From contig CALCYI010000048.1 in assembly GCA_937907605.1 (NCBI GenBank), positions 1 through 64,000 of the forward strand: a stretch of DNA of 64,000 nucleotides, read 5' to 3'. Within the stretch, counting starts at the first letter, position 1. Every line of letters begins with the position of its first letter. The translations under genes were made by a program, and so were the position numbers. The DNA is from an uncultured Clostridia bacterium (GTDB lineage Bacteria; Bacillota; Clostridia; Oscillospirales; Acutalibacteraceae). Below, in pieces: positions 32,878 to 41,123 of the stretch. Below the pieces are notes generated by a model. The model saw nothing but the letters and a program-made list of their open reading frames with translations, was not told the origin of the DNA and ran no database searches.

Positions 32878-34630
32878 AACTTGCCTGCTGCTCCTCTTCC
32901 TTTTTCATAATTTCGGCGGCGAGGTCAACCGTTTTATAGAGCGAGGCGAGGCAGGTCAGGCTGTCGAAAACGGGCAGGCTTTCCGTAACCGTAATAACCC
33001 TGTCAAAGCCCGTTATATCGGCTTCAAGGTTTGCGGTCGTGATAATTATTATATCGCCGCCCCGCGCCTTAAGCCTTTGGAGATGATAGAGCGCACTCTT
33101 AAGCTGCTCCCTGCTGCTGATAATAACTACAAAAAGCGAATAGGGCAGGCATTTAGGGCTTTCGCAAAGTAGCTGAGAAAGCTCGGTGGATACGGCGTTT
33201 ATGCCGAGCTCGCTCCTGATTTTCCTTGCGCCCTCCATTGCGGCGGCTGAGTCCGCGGCGCAGCCGCTAATATAAAGCTCCTCGGCTGAGAGAAGCGCCC
33301 TTGCTGCGCTTTCAAGCTCAGGCGTACTCTTAATAGCAGAGGCAAGCTTACCCGGGAGCAGCTCCGCAAGCTTTGCGGCAACGCTGAAATAAAGCTCGCT
33401 GACCGAGGACACCCTGTTCCCCGCCCATACGGAAAACAGACACAGCGACAGCGCGCAGGAAATAAACGGGCAGTCGCCCTCGCCGCTGCCGCCCCAGTCA
33501 ACCGTCATATCCGCCGCCATGGCGCACAGCGAATAAGGCTGCAGGGTAAAGAGAATACTCTTTGAGTCAAACTCGCCCGCAAGGGATATGCTTTTGAATA
33601 TATCCCTTTCCTCGCCGCTTTCGCTCACGGCGATTAAGAGCGTTGAGGAGTCAAAATACGCGCCCGAGGAGATAAGCTCGCCCGCGGTGAACGCCGTACA
33701 GGGCAAATCCGCGAGCGCTTCAAGCATATACGCCGCAAGCCTTGAAGCGTAGTAATAGCTACCGCACCCCGTTATAATAACCCTCTTAAACCTTTCGAGC
33801 GACCTTCTCGTAAGGTGCAAACCCGAAAAATCAATAGTCGAGGATTTAATTATACCGCTCAGCGTTTCCCTTGCGGAGCGCGGAATCCCGAAAAGCTCCT
33901 TGCCGTCGGCGGCACTTAGCCTATCGGGCTGAACGGCGGGCGAGGCTCTCAGCGGCTTTTTTATTCTCCGCCCGCGCGAGTCAAAGGCAACCGCCCTGTC
34001 CCGCGTTATCCTCACGCACTCGCCGTTTTCAATAACGAAGAATTTTCGACTGATACTGAGCACGGGCATAGCCTCGTTTGCGAGAACTATTCCGTCGTCG
34101 GTAAAGCCGACAAAAAACGGGGTATCGCCCGCCCTTGCGTAAACAGCCTCCTCATTCGAGGAAATAAAGGCAAAGCCGAGCTCCCTTTGAAACGAGGGGA
34201 TTATACGTTTCATAACCTCGAGCATATTATCGCCGTTTACAAGGCTCAGCAGGGCGAGGAGCAAATCCTCGTCGCTTGCAACGGGGAGCTTACCCCTGCA
34301 CCAGCTTTTCAGCGCGTCATAGCTTTCTATCCCGCTATCAAGCACGGCGGCATAGTCCCCGCTAACCGACGGAGGCGCGGTAACCCCCGAGGCTCTGAGC
34401 CTCACCGCGTCGGCACATTCGCAAATACCGATACACGCGCCGCCCTCAACACTTTCCGCCTTTTCATAAAGCTCGGCTGGAGTTCCCTTTAGCTTAGCCG
34501 TAGCAAAGCCCTCGCCCTTGAGGATTGCAATTCCCGCAAGCTCGCTCCCCTTGCTTTTCATTCCTCTTATCCCGTTTAAAAGTATCCTCTTACATTCTCC
34601 CTTGCCCGCATACGCAAATATTCCGTTCAA
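32876..34630 (-). CDS. GlmS-like protein lacking amidotransferase catalytic residues
   Basis: 584 residues from a TTG start with an AGGAGGA site. The layout is that of glucosamine-6-phosphate synthase: class II amidotransferase domain (about 1-230), SIS1 (about 275-400) and SIS2 (about 440-560). The essential Cys at position 2 is Asn (MNGIFAYAGKG instead of MCGIVGYIG). The HTRWATHG motif is missing. The SIS2 catalytic region with KHGP and the C-terminal SVTVE lid are also not seen. It should not make glucosamine-6-phosphate. It may bind a sugar phosphate or regulate. Lies 14 bases after spoIIE on the same transcript, which hints at a sporulation link. Confidence 0.8.
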   Translation of the reverse strand: MNGIFAYAGKGECKRILLNGIRGMKSKGSELAGIAILKGEGFATAKLKGTPAELYEKAESVEGGACIGICECADAVRLRASGVTAPPSVSGDYAAVLDSGIESYDALKSWCRGKLPVASDEDLLLALLSLVNGDNMLEVMKRIIPSFQRELGFAFISSNEEAVYARAGDTPFFVGFTDDGIVLANEAMPVLSISRKFFVIENGECVRITRDRAVAFDSRGRRIKKPLRASPAVQPDRLSAADGKELFGIPRSARETLSGIIKSSTIDFSGLHLTRRSLERFKRVIITGCGSYYYASRLAAYMLEALADLPCTAFTAGELISSGAYFDSSTLLIAVSESGEERDIFKSISLAGEFDSKSILFTLQPYSLCAMAADMTVDWGGSGEGDCPFISCALSLCLFSVWAGNRVSSVSELYFSVAAKLAELLPGKLASAIKSTPELESAARALLSAEELYISGCAADSAAAMEGARKIRSELGINAVSTELSQLLCESPKCLPYSLFVVIISSREQLKSALYHLQRLKARGGDIIIITTANLEADITGFDRVITVTESLPVFDSLTCLASLYKTVDLAAEIMKKEEEQQAS

Positions 34631-34644
34631 GACGGCTTCCTCCT

Positions 34645-36756
34645 TTATTTTAACTGTGCAACAATTACGCTCATATCGTCAATTCTCCGCTCATCACTAA
34701 GCTCAAGCGCCTTTTTTACAATAAGGTCGGCGCACTCCTGAGAGGCTCTGTCGCCCAAAGAGGAGAGCACGTCCTTTAAAAACGCTTCGCCGAGGTCGGT
34801 TATGCCGTCGCTAAGCAGCACCGCCCTGTCGCCCGGGCTGAGCACCGCGGTACGCTTTGCAAATTCAATACCGCGCAGGATTCCCGCGGGCATTGAGGAG
34901 AGCTCGCACTTATTAAGCACGCCGTCCTTTATTATATAGCTTGCAGGGGCGCCCGCCTTAAGCAGCTCGCACTTTCCCGTAAACAAGTCGATATTCGCTA
35001 TGTCAAGCGTTGCGAGGCTTTCGTCGTTGCTCTTAACGAGCAGCGCGCTGTTGATAATCTTCAGCGAGGAATCAAAGCCGAAGCCCGCGTTAATCAGCTT
35101 TGAGAGAAGCCCCGCGCCCATTGCGCCGTCGAGCGCGGCGCGCGCTCCCGTACCCATACCGTCGCTGATAATGAGGAGCGAATGTCCCCGCCCGTCGTTC
35201 ATAATCTTTACTGTATCGCCGCAGATGTCGCCGCTTGCGCTGTGCTGGGCTGAGCCGACGTCGAGGGTATAATTCGGCTTCTCGTAAAAGGAGAGCATTT
35301 TTTCCTCCTTGAAGCCCGTAATCCTGCCCTTACTGAAATATCTGCTGCAGATTTTTCCTATCTCTCTGCTGAGGTCGGGGATTTTCAGCTTTGAGCTTTC
35401 GCCGCGGTAGAGGATTTCAACCCTCATCCGCCCCTCCTTATCCTCAACTACCGAAATGCTCTGAGGATATACGCCGTACTCGCCGAGCAGACGGCGGATT
35501 TTTGACGAGGCGGCGGAATTGAAAAGCTCAGCCGAATCGAACTCGCCCGCGAGCTGAACGAGCATATCCGAAACCGTAAAAAGCTGGTCGGAGGCAACCG
35601 TTCTTATCTGGTTCGTTTCCTCGAGTATAAGCTCCCTTGAGGCATACTCCTCGTCGGTCATGCTCGCTCTGTGCTTTTCGTTTTCGCGGCGGCTTATTTC
35701 ACTTATCTTTTCCCTGACCTGACTCACGCTCTCGCTGATTGCGGACATTGCAGCGCCCGCAAATTTCAGCCTTAAAACGAGGCTCTGGCGGAGTACGGAT
35801 TCGCCCGCGGTATCGCCCGGCATATCGGAGAGTGCCTCCATTTTTCTGTACACACCCGAGGGAATTAACACGAAGGATAGCGCGCCCACAGCCGCCTCTA
35901 TAAAAAAGCCGAGCGCGCCTACAGCCGACGAGGCGATACAGAAAAAGCCCACCGAGCACAAAAACGAAAGACTTACGGCAAAGTCCGAGCGCGCCGCAAA
36001 AAGCGAGCACACCATAGCGGAAAACGCAAGCGCGCCGACCTTATACAGCTCGCCCTCGCCCTCAAGTGAAAACACAAAGCCGAAGGAAAGCGCGCAGACA
36101 AGCGCGTATCGGTCGCCCAAAAAGCGTTGTGACAATAGTATTAGCAATACGGCAACCGCTCCCGCGGGCGCAACCTCTCCTATCTTTAGCGGCGCAAGGT
36201 TTAAAAGCAGGAGCGACACCGAGATAATAATACAGCTTATTTCAGACAGCGGAAGCGCCCTGAAACGCAGGCGCCTATAATCTGCGCCAAGTGCACGGAA
36301 CAGGAAGTACGCACCGCCCGCGCTCAGCACCGCCTCTGCAAGCGTAAGCGCATATTCGGGCAGGTTGCTCTCAAGGCTCATATCAAGGACAAAGCCCGTT
36401 ACCGCCGAGGTAATGAATGCAATCGCGGCGGAATGTACCGCGCTGAGCTCTGCGCCGAAAGCGGATACAACGAAAACGCCTAAAGCCGCGAGCATGATAG
36501 CGGATATGTACCTTACGGATTCGGCGTTAAAGCCCGACAGCAGCGTACCGAGCACGGCGCCGAAAGCACAGAGCACCGCGCGTTTTTTACCCGACACCGC
36601 CACTACGGAAATCCCGAAGGGGTGAAGGTTCGAGAGCGCGCTTCCTATACTGAATAAAAAGCCGAGCAGAAAAAACGCTGCCGCGCCGTAATATTTTTTC
36701 AGCGGACTGCGTTTAATATGCTCGTTCACATTTTGCATTTTCTCGCTTACAGCCAT
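34645..36756 (-). CDS. spoIIE: Stage II sporulation protein E (SpoIIE phosphatase)
   Basis: 703 residues. The N-terminal half (about 20-305) contains around ten TM helices, followed by a linker and a C-terminal PP2C-type phosphatase domain (about 480-700) with HSASGDICGDT, ISDGMGTG and LLSDGITDL as metal-binding Asp motifs and DDMSVIVAQLK at the end. In Bacillus it dephosphorylates SpoIIAA to activate sigma F in the forespore and links to the septum. A complete copy supports a spore-forming host. Transcribed with the GlmS-like gene behind it. Confidence 0.93.
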   Translation of the reverse strand: MAVSEKMQNVNEHIKRSPLKKYYGAAAFFLLGFLFSIGSALSNLHPFGISVVAVSGKKRAVLCAFGAVLGTLLSGFNAESVRYISAIMLAALGVFVVSAFGAELSAVHSAAIAFITSAVTGFVLDMSLESNLPEYALTLAEAVLSAGGAYFLFRALGADYRRLRFRALPLSEISCIIISVSLLLLNLAPLKIGEVAPAGAVAVLLILLSQRFLGDRYALVCALSFGFVFSLEGEGELYKVGALAFSAMVCSLFAARSDFAVSLSFLCSVGFFCIASSAVGALGFFIEAAVGALSFVLIPSGVYRKMEALSDMPGDTAGESVLRQSLVLRLKFAGAAMSAISESVSQVREKISEISRRENEKHRASMTDEEYASRELILEETNQIRTVASDQLFTVSDMLVQLAGEFDSAELFNSAASSKIRRLLGEYGVYPQSISVVEDKEGRMRVEILYRGESSKLKIPDLSREIGKICSRYFSKGRITGFKEEKMLSFYEKPNYTLDVGSAQHSASGDICGDTVKIMNDGRGHSLLIISDGMGTGARAALDGAMGAGLLSKLINAGFGFDSSLKIINSALLVKSNDESLATLDIANIDLFTGKCELLKAGAPASYIIKDGVLNKCELSSMPAGILRGIEFAKRTAVLSPGDRAVLLSDGITDLGEAFLKDVLSSLGDRASQECADLIVKKALELSDERRIDDMSVIVAQLK

Positions 36757-36988
36757 TTTAACGTTCCTCGATTTTACTATATTACAAGGTGATTATATAT
36801 AACGGCGTGTGCGAAATATGTCTTATTGTAGAGGGAAGAAAAATAATTCGGAGTTCGGAATTTACAAAATGATTAATTATGAATGATGAATGATGAATTA
36901 TGGGTGCTGCGCACGGCAATTATAAAAATTGTGCAGGTCGGCTTTCACAGGTTCGAGCCTCGCCCCACTTTTACTATCCTAAAGGAAC
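36757..36988. repeat. Intergenic region with recurring blocks and tRNA-like fragment
   Basis: No gene. It holds ATGATGAATGATGAATTATG-type runs (36880-36900), the GGGTGCTGCGCACGGC block (36902-36917), and a stretch containing TCACAGGTTCGAGCC (about 36945-36959). That block is identical to part of the T-arm of the nearby tRNA but lies in the opposite orientation and outside any cloverleaf. Confidence 0.55.
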
Positions 36989-37099
36989 AACGGCTCAAAA
37001 AATCAGGGATACAGCAAAAAGGTACACTGTACCTTTTTGCCGTCGAGCCTCGGCGGCAAGACGCCGAGTTCTCCGTATCCCTCACAGGTTCGAGCCGTT
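36989..37099. ncRNA. Candidate folded element with four nested helices
   Basis: Nested perfect inverted repeats: AACGGCTC/GAGCCGTT (36989-36996 and 37092-37099), then AGGGATAC/GTATCCCT (37005-37012 and 37075-37082). Inside, a 13-bp hairpin (37014-37026 with 37028-37040) and a CTCGGCG/CGCCGAG hairpin (37049-37055 and 37062-37068) form a branched structure. It follows tRNA-Val and its terminator on the minus strand. It could be a small RNA or a mobile palindromic repeat; I know no matching family. Confidence 0.45.
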
Positions 37100-37109
37100 C
37101 ACGCCAAAA

Positions 37110-37137
37110 CAAAAAGACACCCGTAGGTGTCTTTTGT
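37110..37137 (-). terminator. Terminator of the tRNA-Val transcript
   Basis: AAAAGACACC/GGTGTCTTTT stem with a short loop, T-rich on the minus strand, just past the CCA end. Confidence 0.75.
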
Positions 37138-37139
37138 TT

Positions 37140-37215
37140 TGGTGGGGACAACAGGGCTCGAACCTGTGACCCCCTGCTTGTAAGGCAGGTGCTCTCCCAG
37201 CTGAGCTATACCCCC
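37140..37215 (-). tRNA. tRNA-Val, anticodon TAC, with encoded CCA
   Basis: Reading the minus strand from 37215, the cloverleaf has GGGGGTA/TGTCCCC as acceptor (with G-U pairs), GCTC/GAGC D-arm, CCTGC-CTTACAA-GCAGG anticodon arm with TAC, and ACAGG-TTCGAGC-CCTGT T-arm. The CCA tail is encoded. Reading frames across it are translation artefacts. Confidence 0.95.
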
Positions 37216-37245
37216 ATCAGCGATATTCATTATATCACATCATTT

Positions 37246-37632
37246 TTATTTGTCAAGAATAATTTTGAACAGTGTATCAAGTCTTTTTTCGTTACCCGTA
37301 AGGTAGAGCCAGCCTATAAGCGCCTCCATTCCCGTAGCGGTATGGTACTCGCCGACGGAGGCGGATTTGGGGCTATGCCCCGTTTTTGCGTTACGTCCGC
37401 GCTTGAATACGGACTCCTCCTCTTCGGTGAGTAACGGCTTGATTTTTTCGTACGCATTAGTCTGCGCCTTAGCGGAAACGAAGCGCACGCTCTCTTTATG
37501 AAGGTCGTTTACGGGGCGGTTAGCCTCATATACGAGGTATTCGCGTACGTAAAGCTCATATATGCAGTCGCCGATGAACGCAAGGTTCAGCGGACTGAGC
37601 TGCTTAGGATTAATCTCTTTTTCACTCATCAT
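37246..37632 (-). CDS. mrnC: Mini-ribonuclease III
   Basis: 128 residues, a single RNase III catalytic domain without the double-stranded RNA-binding domain. Shows NLAFIGDCIYELYVRE with the conserved Asp, and GRNAKTGHSPKSA and TGMEALIGWLYL with the catalytic Glu region. In Bacillus it matures 23S rRNA ends. The ATG shares a base with the obgE stop (TAATG); a second ATG directly follows. Confidence 0.92.
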   Translation of the reverse strand: MMSEKEINPKQLSPLNLAFIGDCIYELYVREYLVYEANRPVNDLHKESVRFVSAKAQTNAYEKIKPLLTEEEESVFKRGRNAKTGHSPKSASVGEYHTATGMEALIGWLYLTGNEKRLDTLFKIILDK

Positions 37633-38903
37633 TACGGTATATACTCAAACTCAATATCATAGAGCGATACTATATCGCCCTCCTGTATTCCCTTTTCTCT
37701 CAGCGCGTCAAATATTCCGCTCTTTTCGAGCACTCTCTGCATATACTGAAGCGCCTCGTAATCCTCAATATCAATTCCCTTGAGCACCTTCGGGAACCAC
37801 GAAGCCTCGACCAGATAATAATTATCGTCCTCGACGGTAATCTTAAAGCCGTTATCGTTTTTAATAATCGCTTCAAGCGGTATTTCCTCAGCCTCGTACT
37901 CCTTAATCGGAGGTAAATCCCTTAGCTTATTCCAGACTACGTTCATAAGCTCCTTAGTGCCTTCAAGTATCGGCGCGCAGATTGAATAATACTCATAGCC
38001 CTTGCTCTCTACATACGCCTTAAACTCCTCAATCTGCTCTGGTTCAGCCATATCAATCTTGTTGCCCGCGACAATCATAGGTCTTGAGGCAAGGTCGGGA
38101 TTGAACTTCACGAGTTCTTCGTTAAGCGTATCAAAGTCCCCAATAGGATTTCTGCCCTCGCTGCCGCTTACGTCGACGATATGGATAAGCAGACGGCACC
38201 TTTCAACGTGGCGTAAAAACTGATGACCGAGACCGAGACCCTCGCTCGCGCCCTCGATAAGCCCGGGAATATCGGCGATAACGAAGGAATTGCCCTCGCC
38301 CATTGAAACCACGCCGAGATTAGGAACGAGGGTGGTGAAATGGTAGTCCGCAATCTTCGGCTTAGCTTGGGATACGACGGAAATAAGGCTCGACTTGCCC
38401 ACTGACGGGAATCCCACGAGTCCTACGTCGGCAAGAAGCTTTAATTCAAGACTTACCTCCCATTCCTCGCCGGGCGTTCCGGGCTTTGCAAAGCGCGGTA
38501 CCTGACGGGTTGGAGTTGCAAAATGGGAATTACCCCAGCCGCCCTTGCCGCCCCTCGCGGCGATAAAGCGGTCCGTTTTGCTCATATCAGCCATTACGGC
38601 GCCGCTTTCAGCCTCCTTGATGAGCGTGCCGCGCGGAACCTTTATTTCAAGGTCAGGTGCTTTCTTACCGTTACAGCGGCCGCCTCTGCCTCCCTCGCCG
38701 TTTTGCGCCTTATACTTGCGCTTATAGCGGAAGTCGGCAAGCGTTGCGAGGTTATCGTCAACGACGAAAACTATATCGCCGCCCTTGCCGCCGTCGCCGC
38801 CGTCGGGACCGCCCGCGGCAACGTATTTTTCACGGTGAAAAGCAACTGCGCCGTCGCCGCCGTCGCCTGCCTTTATTTTAATTTTTGCAATATCAACAAA
38901 CAT
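37632..38903 (-). CDS. obgE: GTPase ObgE/CgtA
   Basis: 423 residues: the glycine-rich Obg fold (about 1-158, starting FVDIAKIKIKAGDGGDG), a G domain with GFPSVGKSSL, DIPGLIEGA and GNKIDM, and the C-terminal OCT domain (about 340-423). Essential for ribosome assembly and stress signalling. Followed without gap by mini-RNase III, both working on large-subunit maturation. Confidence 0.97.
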   Translation of the reverse strand: MFVDIAKIKIKAGDGGDGAVAFHREKYVAAGGPDGGDGGKGGDIVFVVDDNLATLADFRYKRKYKAQNGEGGRGGRCNGKKAPDLEIKVPRGTLIKEAESGAVMADMSKTDRFIAARGGKGGWGNSHFATPTRQVPRFAKPGTPGEEWEVSLELKLLADVGLVGFPSVGKSSLISVVSQAKPKIADYHFTTLVPNLGVVSMGEGNSFVIADIPGLIEGASEGLGLGHQFLRHVERCRLLIHIVDVSGSEGRNPIGDFDTLNEELVKFNPDLASRPMIVAGNKIDMAEPEQIEEFKAYVESKGYEYYSICAPILEGTKELMNVVWNKLRDLPPIKEYEAEEIPLEAIIKNDNGFKITVEDDNYYLVEASWFPKVLKGIDIEDYEALQYMQRVLEKSGIFDALREKGIQEGDIVSLYDIEFEYIP

Positions 38904-38904
38904 A

Positions 38905-39243
38905 CTATTTCCTCACAAGATTTCTAACTGTCTTAACTGCGCTCGGTATCAGCATTACTATACCGTAAAGCGTTACTAAAACGAGTATAAGGGGAAAGAA
39001 AACGATAAGCAAAACCGCCCTTTTCGTGCCGATTTCCTTTATCCTGCTGCCGAGCAGGACGAAGCCCGCAAACGAGCCCGACGGTACGAGCGCGCAAAGC
39101 GCCGCAATACCGAGCATAGCAGTCGGCGTAAGCTCCGACTCGAACCCTTTAAACGCAAGCATAAGCGCAAACAGCACCGCCGTTCCGCCGAAAAACAGCG
39201 CCGAAAGGGTTATAAGATATTTTTTTGCAAACTCTTTTTCCAT
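38905..39243 (-). CDS. Small membrane protein of unknown function
   Basis: About 112 residues if the ATG at 39243 is used; the frame is open to 39309 but the extension crosses a terminator-like palindrome. Three TM helices (about 10-32, 40-68 and 78-103). No good ribosome binding site precedes the ATG, so the start is uncertain. Ends 2 bases before obgE begins. Family not recognised. Confidence 0.5.
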   Translation of the reverse strand: MEKEFAKKYLITLSALFFGGTAVLFALMLAFKGFESELTPTAMLGIAALCALVPSGSFAGFVLLGSRIKEIGTKRAVLLIVFFPLILVLVTLYGIVMLIPSAVKTVRNLVRK

Positions 39244-39250
39244 AGCAAAA

Positions 39251-39275
39251 AATAATACCGCAGTACTGCGGTAAT
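39251..39275 (-). terminator. Palindromic terminator after the DUF1858 gene
   Basis: TACCGCAGTACTGCGGTA (39256-39273) is an 18-base perfect palindrome followed on the minus strand by ATTATTTTTT. Confidence 0.7.
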
Positions 39276-39475
39276 TACTTCTGAGCAAGAAAGCCCTTAA
39301 TTCTCTCAAGCACTACGTCCGCGTCAAGACCGTGAACCATACAAGCCTCCTCAAGACTTTCGCCTATCGAAGCGGGGCAGCCTACGCAATGCATACCGCA
39401 CTGCATAAGGATTGTCGCAATACCTCTGTCATATTCAAGCATTTCGCCCATTGTCGTTGCCTTCGTGATTTTCAT
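39275..39475 (-). CDS. DUF1858 redox-disulfide domain protein
   Basis: 66 residues, the whole protein being one domain with CGMHCVGC in the middle. This matches the domain found in hybrid-cluster-protein-associated redox proteins of anaerobes, thought to carry a reactive disulfide or bind metal. A GGAGG site precedes the ATG. Partner unknown. Confidence 0.88.
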   Translation of the reverse strand: MKITKATTMGEMLEYDRGIATILMQCGMHCVGCPASIGESLEEACMVHGLDADVVLERIKGFLAQK

Positions 39476-39606
39476 ATATTAAGCCTCCGTATTTTATTGG
39501 TGTAAAAGTTATGGTATCACAATAAAATAAATCTGTCAAGTCTTGTAATTCTGACAGATTAATGATAATATGGTATCTGTGAAAAGTTGTGCAGGAGGAT
39601 ATGCTT

Positions 39607-41070
39607 ATGTATAAAATCGGATTTGACAACGACAAATATAAATCCATGCAATCCGAAAAAATCCGCGAGAGGATAGGCGAATTCGGCGGCAAGCTCTACC
39701 TCGAATTCGGCGGCAAGCTCTTCGACGATTACCACGCTTCAAGAGTGCTTCCCGGCTTCCAGCCCGACTCCAAGCTCCAAATGCTGCTTCAGCTTAAGGA
39801 GGACTCGGAAATAGTTATCGTTATCTCCGCTCAGGATATAGAAAAGTCCAAGCTCAGAGGCGACCTCGGAATTACGTATGACGACGACGTAGTACGCCTT
39901 ATCGGCGAATTCACCCGCATAGGCTTAATGGTGGGAAGCGTTGTACTTACAAAATATTCGCCCAGCGAAAAGGTTGAGCTCTTTGAAAAAAGGCTTAAGA
40001 AAATGGGCTATCCCGTTTATCACCACTTCGTAATCGAGGGATATCCCTCCAACACGGCAAAAATCGTATCCGACGAGGGCTTCGGCAAGAACGATTACAT
40101 AAAGACGAGCAGAAAACTCGTGGTTATCACCGCACCCGGTCCCGGCAGCGGTAAAATGGCGACCTGCCTTTCACAGCTTTATCACGAAAACAAGAGGGGT
40201 ATCAAAGCGGGATACGCGAAATTCGAAACCTTCCCCATCTGGAACCTTCCGCTCAAGCACCCCGTTAATATGGCGTACGAGGCGGCTACCGCCGACCTTA
40301 ACGACGTTAATATGATTGACCCGTGGCACCTTGAGGCTTACGGAAAAACTACGGTTAACTACAACCGCGACGTTGAAATTTTCCCCGTGCTTAAGGCACT
40401 CTTTGACCGTATCTACGGCAAGTCCCCGTATAATTCACCTACGGATATGGGCGTTAATATGGCAGGCAACTGCATAATCGACGACGGGGCGTGCATAGAG
40501 GCATCGTATCAGGAGATAATCCGCCGTTACTTCAAGGCGAAGCTTGCGGCAGCGCTTGACGACAGAAACAGCGACGAATACTACAAGCTTGAGCTTCTTA
40601 TGAACCAGGCTGACCTTAACGAAACCGACAGAAAGGCAGTAGGCGCGGCAAGGGCTATTGAGGAAAAAACGGGTGCGCCTGCTGCTGCTATCGAGCTAAC
40701 GGACGGCACGGTTATCACGGGAAAGACCACCGATTTGCTCGGCTGTTCGTCGGCTATGCTGCTCAATGCGCTTAAGCACATGGCGGGTATTGATGACGAA
40801 ATCCTGCTTATCAACCCCGAGGTTATCAAGCCCGTTCAGCAGTTAAAGCTCGACTGTCTTGGCAGCAAAAACCCGAGGCTTCACACCGACGAAACGCTCA
40901 TAGCGCTTTCAATCTCGGCGGTAAGCGACGAAAACGCGGAAAAGGCTATGGCGCAGATAAAGAACCTCAAAAACTGCGAAATGCACTCAACCGTAATACT
41001 TTCCTCGGTTGACTCCTCACTGCTTAAGAAAGTGGGAATTAACCTCACCTGCGACGCGCGGTCAAAATAG
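39607..41070 (+). CDS. DUF1846 family protein
   Basis: 487 residues. Three in-frame starts exist; ATG 39607 is chosen because the AGGAGG site is 8 bases away, whereas ATG 39601 is only 2 bases from it. The family is conserved in Firmicutes and related anaerobes, has a known fold of two alpha/beta domains, and includes ITAPGPGSGKMATCLSQLYHE, a nucleotide-loop-like segment. The biochemical role is not settled. The gene is divergent from the DUF1858 gene. Confidence 0.88.
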   Translation: MYKIGFDNDKYKSMQSEKIRERIGEFGGKLYLEFGGKLFDDYHASRVLPGFQPDSKLQMLLQLKEDSEIVIVISAQDIEKSKLRGDLGITYDDDVVRLIGEFTRIGLMVGSVVLTKYSPSEKVELFEKRLKKMGYPVYHHFVIEGYPSNTAKIVSDEGFGKNDYIKTSRKLVVITAPGPGSGKMATCLSQLYHENKRGIKAGYAKFETFPIWNLPLKHPVNMAYEAATADLNDVNMIDPWHLEAYGKTTVNYNRDVEIFPVLKALFDRIYGKSPYNSPTDMGVNMAGNCIIDDGACIEASYQEIIRRYFKAKLAAALDDRNSDEYYKLELLMNQADLNETDRKAVGAARAIEEKTGAPAAAIELTDGTVITGKTTDLLGCSSAMLLNALKHMAGIDDEILLINPEVIKPVQQLKLDCLGSKNPRLHTDETLIALSISAVSDENAEKAMAQIKNLKNCEMHSTVILSSVDSSLLKKVGINLTCDARSK

Positions 41071-41123
41071 CAAAAATAATCACGGGCGGCAATTCCGCCC
41101 GTTTGTTTTACAGGAGTAGAGTA

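Noticed and set aside
36883..37434. Plus-strand reading frames across the tRNA region (ending GGDNRARTCDPLL and similar)
   Set aside because: They are translations of the tRNA-Val antisense strand and the folded repeat, a well-known annotation artefact.
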